Shown piece after piece: positions 1 to 12,200 of a stretch of 64,000 nt of DNA (its first letter is position 1; every line of letters starts with the position of its first letter). Origin of the DNA: Paraescarpia echinospica (taxonomy: Eukaryota; Annelida; Polychaeta; Sabellida; Siboglinidae); NCBI GenBank assembly GCA_020002185.1, contig CM034533.1:72379579-72443578 (forward strand), read 5' to 3'. The notes below the pieces were generated by a model that saw only the letters and a list, made by a program, of their open reading frames with translations, was not told the DNA's origin and did not search any database. Position numbers and translations under genes: made by a program.

Positions 1-1442
1 TACACAATGCTACTTGGCAATAAACCGCCTACAGTACTACAAAGTGTATGGTGCCCAATATCTTGTTTATACGGCATGTGACAGAAGCATCTAGTTTGAA
101 GCATTAAGCAACATTACCTATACAAACAAGGACCAAGGTTAATTCACTAATATAATTCGCATGTGAATTGGATAATGAGCGATTGTAAATAAATGTTTGT
201 AAACATGATAATGAAGGCTTTGTCATTATGCCCTGTCATAGCTCTGCTATATACCTGCGACTTTCATAAAGAACAACTTCGACAGGGGGGGTCCGAGAAT
301 GAGTACATTCTGTACAAACAGGTATAATTATGTCGATGGTTGTGAATAACCCTGCCAGAGATTGGTATAAACAGATCAACCAGAGTTGTGGCCAAATATT
401 GTGTATCACCAAGTGAAGTGTCTACGCAAATGATAGATTGATCACCAATAAACGAATTTTGGAGGATGTTGTAAAAAACATTTTTGTAGCTAATTTAGAT
501 CACCATGACATTAGCGTATGCAATGACATCTCACAAAGTATAGGAGCAGGGTTGGGATCAAGTACTTTTGTTATTTTAATATGTAGAATCGCTTATTTGA
601 CAAATTACACTGTTGACCTACTTTAGTAAATTACCTACAACACATTACTTTCTTATTTAGTGTACTCATTTTCCTGTAGTTTCTATATATTATAAAACAG
701 CTCATTCTGTTTGTTTGTGCCCCCACATCTCCGTCAGTTTTGCATGTGACCTACTGGGCCCATTGATATAGTTCGTAAATATCTACATTTTCAAAATTTT
801 TCCAGGGGAGAACTTGGTGGGCTCAATATTTCAAAAGGCTGTACGTGGAGTTCCAACTGCGTAATTTAACTTTTTTTTGCATCATTTACGACGGATTATG
901 CCATCTACAAACATGTTGCAGGATGTATGCAGAAAGTTTTTAAGGTATTGACGTTTGAAAATCCTCAGTGCTTAACATGCACCAGGTCTACCCGTCACTG
1001 GTCACGCTTACATGTAGTGCCTTCTTATTATATTGGATAACCATGAATATGACATATCTATATCATAACAGTTAATTCTCTGTTTGCTCACCCACATCAC
1101 TGTTAGTTCTGCATATATCGGGCTGAAGCTTCATCCCAGCATACGCTGTTGTTGGTTACATCATATAGGCGAGCGATTGAGATTTCTGGCAAAAAGATGT
1201 CAACAACTAGGCCAGTAATCAGTTATTAATGCAGGTAGGCTACATACATTTGGGATGGGTTTGGGGTGTCTGGTACATATGACTGCCTGGTGGGATGAAG
1301 GGGAATCAAACCTAAGTGGACGCGTAATTTGTACACAATATGTACATGTAGGCATACTTTTCCATATGCCCAATTGACATTATAATACAACTATTTCATT
1401 TCTAATAAAACAACAAATACATACACTTTGTACAATCCTGTA
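1..1442. other. Intergenic DNA, no gene recognised
   Basis: AT-rich sequence with only short, unconvincing open frames. Two stretches, about 690-750 and 1063-1120, look like diverged direct copies of one another, both containing a segment of the type CCCACATC followed by GTTNTGCAT. I see no exon with splice sites and no RNA gene. Confidence 0.5.
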
Positions 1443-1448
1443 TTTATT
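1443..1448 (-). terminator. Candidate poly(A) signal of ATP5MC
   Basis: The minus strand reads AATAAA about 295 nt downstream of the ATP5MC stop codon. This is a plausible 3'-end signal for that gene, but it rests only on the hexamer and position. Confidence 0.35.
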
Positions 1449-1742
1449 TCTGCCCCAGCTGTGAAAACGAAGGCCACAGCTTATGATGTATGTGGACGAA
1501 ACGAATCCGATGCCTTAATACACTAATCGTCGGAAAATCAACATGCACTGCTGCAGCAAACAGTGCCTCAGAACAAGGTACTCATGATTGATACTGTTTG
1601 GTCTGTCTGAACTTATAAAATTACCACCACAATAAAGCTTGGCCTTATCCTAGCTATACAAGATGACACCAACGTGTGTGTGTGCAGCTTGGTGTGTTCA
1701 CTATATACCTAGCACTGTCTGTTTGCTGACCGTCCGTGGCAC

Positions 1743-4700
1743 TTAGAAAGCAAAGAGAATGAGGAAGGCCATCATGAGGCAGAAGAGACCCATGGCTTCT
1801 GAGAGGGCGAATCCCAGGATGGCATAGGAGAAGAGCTGCTGTTTGAGAGATGGGTTCCTAGCGTAGCCAATTACTAGACTGCCAAACACACTGCCGATAC
1901 CAGCACCTGCAACAAAGAACGAGCATTAACCAACGCTGCTCACTAACAGATGGTCTTGCAAGTTCACAAAGTCAAAACAACATTATGAGTTTAGTATTGA
2001 TTTACACTCCACCAATATGACAGAGGGACTTGCGCAATGTCTAAGATCCAAAATTTATTAACACATTTCACTCACTAGGTGATGCCACTCTAGCAATATA
2101 TTATCCTGCAATACATGGTGACGACCAAACCCAAGTAACACATAACATAGTCTGGGACCGCGAACTTACCCACAAAGTATAAATAAAACAACTCCATTAA
2201 AATGCTCAGATACTAGGACTCCAAATCGGTACCACTAGCACAAGGTGCAGGCAGAACAAAGCATTCACTTGTCCCAACAGTATGTCGGTCACAATGAACA
2301 ATATAGTAGATATATTAATAAGCTTTAGTTGCATATGTAGGATATTTGAGCCCTGCGTATGTTCTCAGGTTATCAACTAAGTTGGGTGTGAAAGGGATGT
2401 ATCCATCACTATCCCAATGTGGGTTGACAGCAACTTGTGGCACTATTATTTCCTTATTCAGGCTGTATGTGTGTACTGGTGACATTGAGTGATAAAATCA
2501 GCAACATCTGGGTATCAACAGTACTGTGTAGCTATCACAGAATCAGTTCATGGATGAAAATAACACAAGAAGCCATTCACCTTTCCAAAACTACCACCAG
2601 TTCCGGGACCAGTTACTTATTTATACCAAAACCTATTTAGTACTGACAGTGTAGGTAATGGTAATATTTTATTAAAATTATTGAAAGAATTAACTTTGGG
2701 TAGCTCACAAATGTAGCTCGTATACATAGCTTTCTTGTAGCACAGGCTACACATTGAAGGCTTAATAGCTTGCAGGATGGTGAACAATAGCTATCGTATC
2801 TGGTAGTAGTAATGACGTTGTAAACATAACAAAATATGACATATTTCTAGTTTTTGAAGTGATGTTGTATTATAAATGCCAGAGTGCCATCGAGTCTGTT
2901 CCCCGGGTGGTGTTTGAGGACAATACACAAAGCATTGAACGCAGTATAAAGAGATGACAAACCTGATCCAGCCACTCCGACTGTTGCGGCTCCAGCACCG
3001 ATATATTTGGCAGCCTGGTCAATGTCCCGTTGTGTGACACTTGTCTGGAACTCCCGCAGCTGCAGACAAACAAGAACACAGCCACTACATTGTCATCATA
3101 CATACCAGGATTGGGGTCAAGTACTGTACTCATGACTGAACAATTTGTGACAGGTAAAAAATCGTCACTGAAATCTTGTGTTCTAATGTTCTTTGCCAAT
3201 TTTAATTCACGGCCCAATCTCGGCACTGATTCACGAGACATGGTCTGGCCACACAGTGACTTACACAGTGCAGACAGGATGCAAGGTTTTAGATGCAGGC
3301 GTCTTTTACGAGATTTGGATTCTGCGGCTTTATTTTTGTAAATAATTCAGACTTTTTAAAGTTTTGTTTGCAGAAATTTGACGGAATAGATATTATAACA
3401 CATATATATCTTACAGAAAAATTTGAGTTTTTGTTAAATGACAAAACAAATTTGATTCATGATTTGTGCCGCCACCGGTGTCAGTACATCAAGTACATTA
3501 TTTCAGTACTTCCACTTTCAACCTGAGTATTTAGAACACAAAATAATAGTTATCAACAGATGTTGCCTATGTGATGCACAACACTGATTGCCCACTCATT
3601 ATGCATACATTATTATATATTTTCAAATAGTTTTGAGGTAAAACCATGTCCACAAGATCACCGACAGCTCTCCTATTTGGTAGTGGTTATGACAACGATT
3701 TGGGACGTAAAAGAACCACTGAGGACGACAATCATCCTGGCAGTGACCACCCTCAGTGCCAACATAGAAAGGTCGGCTTAGCGATAATGTTCTGAAAAAG
3801 GCTGGCTAGATTAGATTAGTCAGTTAATAGAACGTTGCCGAGTGCTGGAAACGTGAATTCTTTTAATTGATGACGCATTTGTAGTTTTTTAAGTGATACG
3901 TTGTTATAAATGCCATAGTTTCACTGACTTTGCTTCCCAGATGGTCTTAGAGGACTGAGATGTAAAATGTTACCTTTAAATACTCTGATGATGCATTAAA
4001 TAACGCATGTATTGACTGTTACACCCCTAACGTCAATACACTTACCTGTGTGTTGAAGAGGGTTGCAACTGATGTGTTGACTGGCAAACAAAGTGCAGAC
4101 AGACCACTGTATGTCGACAGTGAAGAAGTAGTCGTATTCTGACTTGTTACCTGCCAACCAAACAGCATATGCTGCTTCTAGGTTCATATTGGACAAGTGG
4201 CTTGTTCGATATTTACAAAGAGACAAGCTGTAAATCTAAATGAACTTGTTGATTAAGCTAACACAAAAGCACTTCACAATGCAGCTGCTTCATTATGTAC
4301 GTACAACAAAGGTGATGGTTAATTAATGCCTCCTAGCCAATGAACCACGGAATAATGTGATACAACAATCAACGAAGACTGGGTGAGTGTACACATTTAA
4401 ATCAGATTATCTTGCAATACAATTCCATATATACCTCAAAACTATGTTGCAGCAAGTTTTCAGACAAGGGGGTTAGATATAGGAGACGGTATCAGAAAAA
4501 CATTGCTCACGAGTAGATACAACAATAAAGTTGCATGGCCCATGTCAGAGTAGCACGGTAGAATTAAAAGCTTACCCCTTCCTTTGGTGTCCAGCTGTTC
4601 ATGGCCCCAGCCAGTGGCCGCAGAATCACGGCACGGCCATTGCTCACCTACAAACACACACAGAGGTGACAAATGCACACTGCACGTTGTAAACATAAAC

Positions 4701-5754
4701 ATGCAAGGAAGAACAAAACACATCACCAACCGCACTTTGTAGCATGTAAAAAAAAAGTGATCCTGGGTGAGGCCCTGATCACCAATCAGACACCAGGATT
4801 ACACTAAAACTGCCAAGTTATATAATCATAATCCAGTAGGGGGTCACTTATAATATGACCTTGAATAAATGGATCACTCTGTCATTGCAAAGTAAATTAG
4901 ACAGTAAATTGTTCATAAACTATATGGTCAAACATGACGACAGATTATTCTAAATGGAACAGAAAGTAGAAGACTAGAGGTGTGGATAACTTATACAAAA
5001 CATTTTGCACATAACACCCACAGACTACCTCAGAAAGGTGCAATGCTCAGTTATTAACCTTGAACTGGTGAAGTAACCAAGCATATGAAACTGCAGTAAG
5101 CATAATGAACATCTGCTTGAATAAGAAATTGTTTGGGGAACTAAAATATTAACTAGAGCTTTGATAGAATAGGAAAGAAAATTCTGAGTGTGGATAAATG
5201 GCTTCTGCAATACTTCTACTAGTGTTATATTTCTATAACACAAGATGAAAATTACTGCTGTCCCTCAAAAAAACTAAACACTAAGAGAGCTAACACGGGA
5301 CACACTACAAGTTAATAAGACACAATACAATCATGTTGATGCTGCTTCCGTCTTTATAAAGGCTAATGTCAATGACAGTCAGCGACATGTTTGACATTTC
5401 GTTGTCTACGAACCTTTTTCAGACAAAACAGCGTAAGTTTACACAACCAAAAGCACCCACTTTGATAACTGAAGAACACACAATATATTGTCGGGCAATG
5501 AAAAACAAGCAAAGCCCATGCATCCAATCACTGTATCGTATATCATATAAAACCGGCGTTTTACATCCAGTCCCAGGTCATCGCCCAACCTGAAAACCAC
5601 TTTTGTTCCTCTCAGATGTCAAATGGTGTTGACAATCAAGAAATGTAAGATTTATTAATGATGCAAACAACGTAAGATTTGTAGTCGACATGAACTGAAC
5701 ATTACATACCACATTCTTGGCGGCCGGTGTGATGAATTTCGAACAGGAATACAT
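1743..5754 (-). CDS. ATP5MC: Mitochondrial ATP synthase F0 subunit c precursor, five coding exons
   Basis: Exons on the minus strand are 5710-5754, 4576-4647, 4046-4150, 2963-3059 and 1743-1906. All introns are GT-AG, and phases join to a 160-residue precursor. The N-terminal half is a basic, Ser/Thr-rich mitochondrial presequence beginning [14 protein letters not shown]. The mature part starts near [12 protein letters not shown] and is about 76 residues. It has the Gly/Ala-rich first transmembrane helix ([13 protein letters not shown]), the conserved loop [11 protein letters not shown] and the second helix with the proton-carrying Glu in [11 protein letters not shown]. It ends FAF where vertebrate proteins end FAM. 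In the family this protein forms the rotor ring of the inner-membrane F1F0 ATP synthase. A SINE copy lies in the third coding intron. The family assignment is essentially certain; exon ends are inferred from splice motifs and frame. Confidence 0.96.
3655..3840 (+). mobile_element. SINE family 2, 5'-truncated copy in ATP5MC intron 3
   Basis: Contains TTTGGGACGTAAAAGAACCA, CCCTCAGTGCCAACATAGAA, GGTCGGCTTAGCGATAATG and TTCTGAAAAAGGCTGGCTAG, matching the bodies at 42720-43028 and 52486-52745. The tRNA-like head is absent or unrecognisable. Confidence 0.7.
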
Positions 5755-5786
5755 TTTCTTTCCTACGCCTGCAACCTTGAGTCAAC
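5755..5786 (-). other. ATP5MC: 5' UTR part of ATP5MC coding exon 1
   Basis: Upstream of the ATG the minus strand has a pyrimidine-rich tract ending TTGTCCAG at 5787, a good 3' splice site. This makes 5755-5786 the likely 5' UTR piece spliced to a non-coding exon further upstream. Confidence 0.5.
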
Positions 5787-5994
5787 CTGGACAAGGAGAA
5801 CGGAACCGGTTAGACAGTGAAGCCAACCAACACCAAAGTGCTCCAAAAACAAAATCTACAAATTGCTAATTCAAACTAAGGTATGCCGAGAATAACCAAA
5901 TCACTATTCGTTATACTGCATTTCACGGCAGGCGATATAACCAGCCGATGATAAAGATGCAGATCAATTTTCTACAACAACCTGAAACACTCAC

Positions 5995-6060
5995 CAATAA
6001 ACGGGCACTGAGGACGGTTGTCGGCATGCGCAAAGGTCATGTTTCATTTATCGGTAGAGG
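5995..6060 (-). other. ATP5MC: Putative non-coding first exon of ATP5MC
   Basis: A strong donor (TTATTG then GTGAGTG on the minus strand, junction after 5995) sits opposite the acceptor at 5787. This would make a leader exon ending at 5995. The upstream limit near 6060 is a guess from the promoter-like sequence there. No transcript evidence is available. Confidence 0.45.
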
Positions 6061-6238
6061 GGTGACGCCAATGGGGCATTGTGGGTGTCCTTATAATTTA
6101 TATAATTTCATTCTTTAATTGTAAACTGTCATTGCAATGACTATTTTAATTTCGTTTTGTAATCATTTGTTAAATTCTGTAAATTAGGCGCTATTGCAAG
6201 ATGCTGGTATCCATTCGTGAATTTTCGGTAGCCGTCGA
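6030..6238. promoter_or_regulatory. Divergent promoter between ATP5MC and JAZF1
   Basis: The two genes are transcribed away from each other from a region of roughly 200 bp. It contains GCATGCGCA (6026-6034), close to the NRF1 consensus typical of nuclear OXPHOS genes, followed by AAAGGTCAT, which resembles an ERR half-site. It also has CCAATGGGGCATTGTGGG (6069-6086), with a CCAAT element. No TATA box is evident in the first part. The motifs are visible; shared regulation is an inference. Confidence 0.5.
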
Positions 6239-6259
6239 ATGAATACACGGGAAACTGTC

Positions 6260-9200
6260 ATGTCAGATAGGCAAATGGCGGTGTTCTTGGTTAATTGGTG
6301 CAAATTTCGAGGATGCGGATTAACTTTTGCCACATTAGGAGAGCTAATCCAGCACATTGAAGAAATACACATAAGTACGAAAGATTTATCTGTCCGTGAA
6401 TGCAAAGCAAACTGTCGCACATTGTTTCACTTTTGTATGCGCTTGCACCAAACATATCGTGTTTACAAACGCTATTGCGTTCACGCGCAGTGCGTGTGAC
6501 GTCATATGTATGGAAGGGGAATCCCCGTCGTGGCCCCCCTCGTTTGACGGATGTCTTGATACAACTAGCGGGTTTGGAGCAGTATAATGTGAATGACGAC
6601 TACACGTGTATTTTGATTCACCCTGTAACGTGCCGATAAAACAGCTTACTTTTTAAGAAATTAAAAACTTTTAAATCTATGACTATGCTTTTTATTAATT
6701 ATGGGACATATTGAGACTTATTTGTGTGTCTAAATACTAAACTGTACTAGCTGGTATATAGTAGTGGTACTTGTTAAATTTATATTTTAATGTCACAATA
6801 TTATGTAAAAAATTAAAATGTCACTTTGACATCAATTTATTTATATACATATGCACACTTACACACATACCGGTGTCACAGTTTAACATTGTACCCAGTT
6901 TCATATCGTCCTTTTCGCATTTGCATGCGTCAAAGGCAGCAATAAGGACATATATATATATATAAGTGACAGTAATCTAGAACATAAGTGACATTCATTA
7001 CATTCTACAATTCTAGAGCAGGGTTAGAGTTAAATAAAACTGGTAAACAATGTTGAAGCATGCACAATGCGAAAGGGCAGTCTAAAACTGGATACAATCT
7101 GAAATCATGACACAGGGGTAAATGGATGTCACTATGATGAAAAAGCATGTATGCAAAATTCACAACATCATTCAAATTAGTATGATATTTTGTACATTTT
7201 TATGAATAGGTATTTAAAAGGTATCTTATTTAAATGCAAGAGAAATTAAATCATTAACATATAATATCACATTACGATGTTAAAAAATAAAAATAGCTGA
7301 TGTAGACACATGCTTAAATGGGTGTGTGTGTGCATGTGGTGTGTGCATGCGCGCGTGTGTATATAGTGTGTGTGTGGGGGGGCTGTACATGTAAAGGTAA
7401 AGATAAGTTCTTATATATAGCGCAGTATCCAATCCTCATGAATGTTCAAAGCACTTTACACTTTACTCCCTGGCAGATCTGTTCAATCGAACACCATTTT
7501 GACTTCTCTGGGAAGCATTCAGCCACACTGCAATTAATGCGCGAAGACTATTCATACACAAATATCCACCACTGTATATAGCTAGGTACTCATTCATACA
7601 GCTGAGTGAACTGAAGCATTGTAGAATAAACGAACTTGCCCAAGGTTTCGACACCGCCGCACAGGATTCGAACTCGGGTTCTCTCAGTCAAGAGTCCGAA
7701 GCTCTTACTGCTGCGCTACTGCGTTCCACAAATATATGTGTGCGCATGTGTGTGTGGTGTGTGTAGATGTGGTGTGTTTATGCATGTGTATGTGCGCGTG
7801 CATGCATGTGATGTGTGTATACATGTCTGTATGTGTCTGGTGTGTGTCTGTGTGCGTGCATGTGGTGGGTGTGTGTGTGAGAGAGACATGCCGCAATTAA
7901 TGGTTCGGACCATAAGGTACATTAAGTTGTTCTGGATGAATATGAACCCAATATGTTTTTCTTTCTAGACAGTGATCCGAGGGCACTGGAGAGACAAGAA
8001 TCTCAGCACCCACCGTCTCTGCCTCTCAGCTACATCCTCAGGTAAGTGCCCTCTACTAGGTGACTTCTGTAAATGGTTCATTGCACCCTTGCAAGCCAGG
8101 GATTGTAGTTGACTACACTACCCATGGCAGATATCCTTCATATGCGTAGGTTCACTGAATCGTTGTACTTTATCCTAGTTCACCGTAATGTTGGTGTCTT
8201 TACTAGTTATGGTTCTGACCCTGGGATCCATGCAAACACCCATGCCTCGTATCACAGAGCAACTCCAGAAAATCCCATTAATGCCCTGTTAGACCATTCC
8301 ACACTAGTGCACATTATACATGTACCATCAGCCACGATTGGCCCAAACCCAAATTGCCTTAACTTGAATGGCAATGATTGGATAACTAGCTCAACCAGAT
8401 TCCACGTTTTGACAAGGGGATATGCCAGGAGGTACCGAGACTGATATAATCTGCAATGCCCCCTGACATGCAAGGGTGGTTCATTGTCTCTCCAAGCTTC
8501 GTATTCACCCAGTAACAAGCAGTAAGTAGTGACAACTAGTATGAGCACACAGCCACAGACAAGGGTCTATTTATGACTGTGATGTCAGATTATTAATCCA
8601 GCAACTGTAGTTGTTATTGAAATGGTATACTATAATCGAGTAATTATAATTGATTTAAAATGTAAGATTTGGAAATTGTGTTAAATGTAATTATTGTAAT
8701 TTTATTACATTTGTTGTAACTGGTGATATCACTAAATACAAAGCAGTGCTCAGTTCTGCTCAAACAGATCGTGTCTACTGGCTTGTACCCAGCCACGAAG
8801 CAACGAACAACTCGTTTACAGTGGCGCCAACTGGATAATTGATCATCACTCAATTCTTTGGGAGAAAGGCCCTCCAATAAAGGCTAACATAGCATAAAAC
8901 AAGTAAATAAGTGTAATCAAATACATCACCAGTTGGTAAATCAGAGGCCAAAATGAACACAGAAAGAGGTGAGGGAAATACTTACAGAAAGTTAGCATAT
9001 TAATATTGAGATTGTGTACTTTGCAGGGTATTTACGGATGCTGCGAGAAAAGAGAAGAAGTTACGTCCATCATCAGTGTCTCCTGTTCCTTCTTTTGAAA
9101 GTAACACTCCAACAGGTAGCATGTCATTACGTTTTACCATTTCTCATAACGCATATTGCGTACAATTGGAAGTTCATTATACTGTGTTGCATAACTTTAA

Positions 9201-12200
9201 TATATGCCATCCTGATCATTTGCCATGTCATGTCACAGATGTGTTTTAGATGACAGATTGTGCATAACAGTCATTGTGAAGGTGTTTTATAGGGAGTGAG
9301 TTTGACGAAGACGAGGTGCGAAGTGAAGATGAAGACAGCAATGATTCGTGGACAACACAGGAGGAATTTACTTCCGAACTCATTCTCAGGTACTCAGCTT
9401 TACTCTTCAGACATATTTAAGAAAACGCTGTGTCCCATAATATAATTTCTTCCATGAAGCACTTCCTCATCAACAATGTTTCCATAGGCAATTTATGTGC
9501 ATTTCATTGTTAGTGTAGCAAGACATCTGTTAAATCAGTCTTACCCATTTGCTGTTCTTGCTAAAACAAATTTGCATTGTGTTTTTGTCTTAAAGACCAA
9601 GTGAAATTAAATTTTAAATATCTTTGAAATTTTGTATGTTTTAACTTAATACTCTTGTCAAGTAATGTGTCAAATATGAAACCTGTTCACTGCGAACTCA
9701 TGTCACTGAGCCTACTCAAACGTGGTCATTTGCATGTCACAAAGCAACCAGTCCATGAGATGTTGCTGATGTCACCACAGGCAATGCCGCTGAGCACGCC
9801 CTGTCCTTTAGCACGGCAAACGACAGTATGGCCTGTTGTTTCAGACTGTACATGAAATTGCAATTGCAGAATTTAATATATTTTGATATCACCGTAAAGG
9901 TAATAATGTTAATAAAAGTTTGTCGCTGGATGTGCACAGTTGTGTTAACATTTTGAGTTATTGCTGTTTGAACATTGTGAATGCTCAACCTTGCATTATA
10001 TCCACTGCAGCATATACATGACAGGATTAAGCATTCGCAATGTTCAAACGACACAAACTCAAAAACTAAAAACGAATCATAGGTACATCCAGCAACATAT
10101 TTGTAGATACAATTAGTATCTTTACTGTGATATAAAAAAAATATTAAATCCCATTGCAAGTTTGAGTATTCGCAATGTTCAAATGGCAATAAAAATAATA
10201 AAAATTCCTGTGTGCATCCAGCGACACATTTGTAAGTAAGATTATTATCTTTATGGTGACATAAAATAATCTTAAATTCGGCAATTGCAATTTTAAGTAC
10301 GGTCTGAAACACCAAACTGCATAGATGCGCACCATGCTAAATCCTAGCAGAACTACCTGCGGTGACATCATCTCGGCTGCTAGGTGTTGCAACAAACTGT
10401 GCAGAAAATGTGCAGAAAAGCGCGACCAAAAAGGGCGTTGAACAGGGTGACGGAGTGGGTTAACAATTACTTGAATATCATGACACTTGTAAAGTATATT
10501 TAATTCAGATTGGGAATAAAAAAGGTTCATTTCGTTTAGTCTTTAAAAAAAAAATATTTGTGGCAGGAATTTCAACAAAATTCACAAAGGAATATCTGAC
10601 AGCAGCACATATTTGGCATCCATTTTTGATTGCATGATGGACCTTGTTGCTAGGCAATAGGTCACATGATGGACAATTGTGAAGACATTGCCATACATAT
10701 AATTATTAATAGAATGTTGCAATAATTGTTATTCCTGTGTCAAGTTAATTGTGTAGTAGTTGGATTTTGCTGGTGGCAGAGTGTGAGATGCAGAGATGAT
10801 TAGTCTCTCATTATCTCGTAGCTGTGTTTGAGCACACATCCTTGTGCAGATCCGTCAAAAGTAATGTCTCTCTGTATTGTATTGTCTTAGTACAATTTCT
10901 GCTTGTAGATGAACCTGTTTTGATAAAACTGTTGCTCCTGTGCATCATCTTCATGTTAGTAGAATTAGCTTAAATAGTTGGAATGATGATAGTATGTTTC
11001 TCTGATTGAATAATGCAAATTTATTTATAACACTTGGATAGCAATTAATGTAATCAACTTGTAATGGCACCTATCTCTACGATGTATACTTGTACCTATC
11101 TCTACGATGTATACTTGTACCTATCTCTACGATGTATACTTGCAGCATGATCTCAGGCAAGGATCGAGATGGGGAGAAACCCTTTGCGTGCCCAGTGCCA
11201 GGATGTAAGAAACGCTACAAGAATGTGAATGGTATCAAGTACCACGCGAAGCACGGCCACAAGAAAGAAATCAGGTGAGGTCATAACCAAACTACACTCG
11301 ATAGGTTGAGGTCATAACAAAACAACACTCAATAGATTGAGGTCATAACCAAACAACACTAGGTTGAGATCATAACCAAAAACACTAGGTTGAGGTTATA
11401 GCCAAATAACACTGTAGATTGAGGTCATAACCAAACAACACTAGGTTGAGGTTATAACCAAACAACACTGTAGATTGAGGTCATAACCAAACAACACTAG
11501 GTTTAGGTCATAACCAAACAACACTGTAGATTGAGGTCATAACCAAACAACACTAGGTTGAAGTCATAACCAAACAACACTGTAGATTGAGGTCATAACC
11601 AAACAACACTGTAGGTTGAAGTCATAACCAAACAACACTGTAGATTGAGGTCATAACCAAACGACACTAGGTTGAGGTCATAACCAAACAACATTCAATA
11701 GATTAAGGTCATAACCAAACAGCATAACCAAACAACAATTGATAGGTTGAGCTGAGATTCCTGAGGATATTGGTGCTAGGTACACAACATGTAGCAAAGA
11801 CAGATTCAGCCAATCTGCCAAAACGACCAGTTTATGTTAAGGTTTGAGAGGCAGTTATCATGTCAGTTGATTTCTTTACTTTTTTCTTCCTAGACCATTA
11901 GTAGGTTTTGGCTTGAATATATGTACTACAAAAGAAAACATGGCATTAGTGCCATGTGTCACCAGTCCGTCCTTTAAAAACTACTACTTTGTGTATCTTA
12001 GTGGAATTCCCCTTCAAACTGTAATGACATTTCCGTAGAAACGATGACGTCAGTTTCACGCCAGCACAGATATCCGCAAGTGTAAATTCGCTTGCTGTGA
12101 AAGCATATCATATAGTCTGGTTATTCTGATACCAATATCCTGTTTTATGAAGATAACATAATTGCATGTTGCGATGTTAAAGGAAATAAAAATAAGGCAT

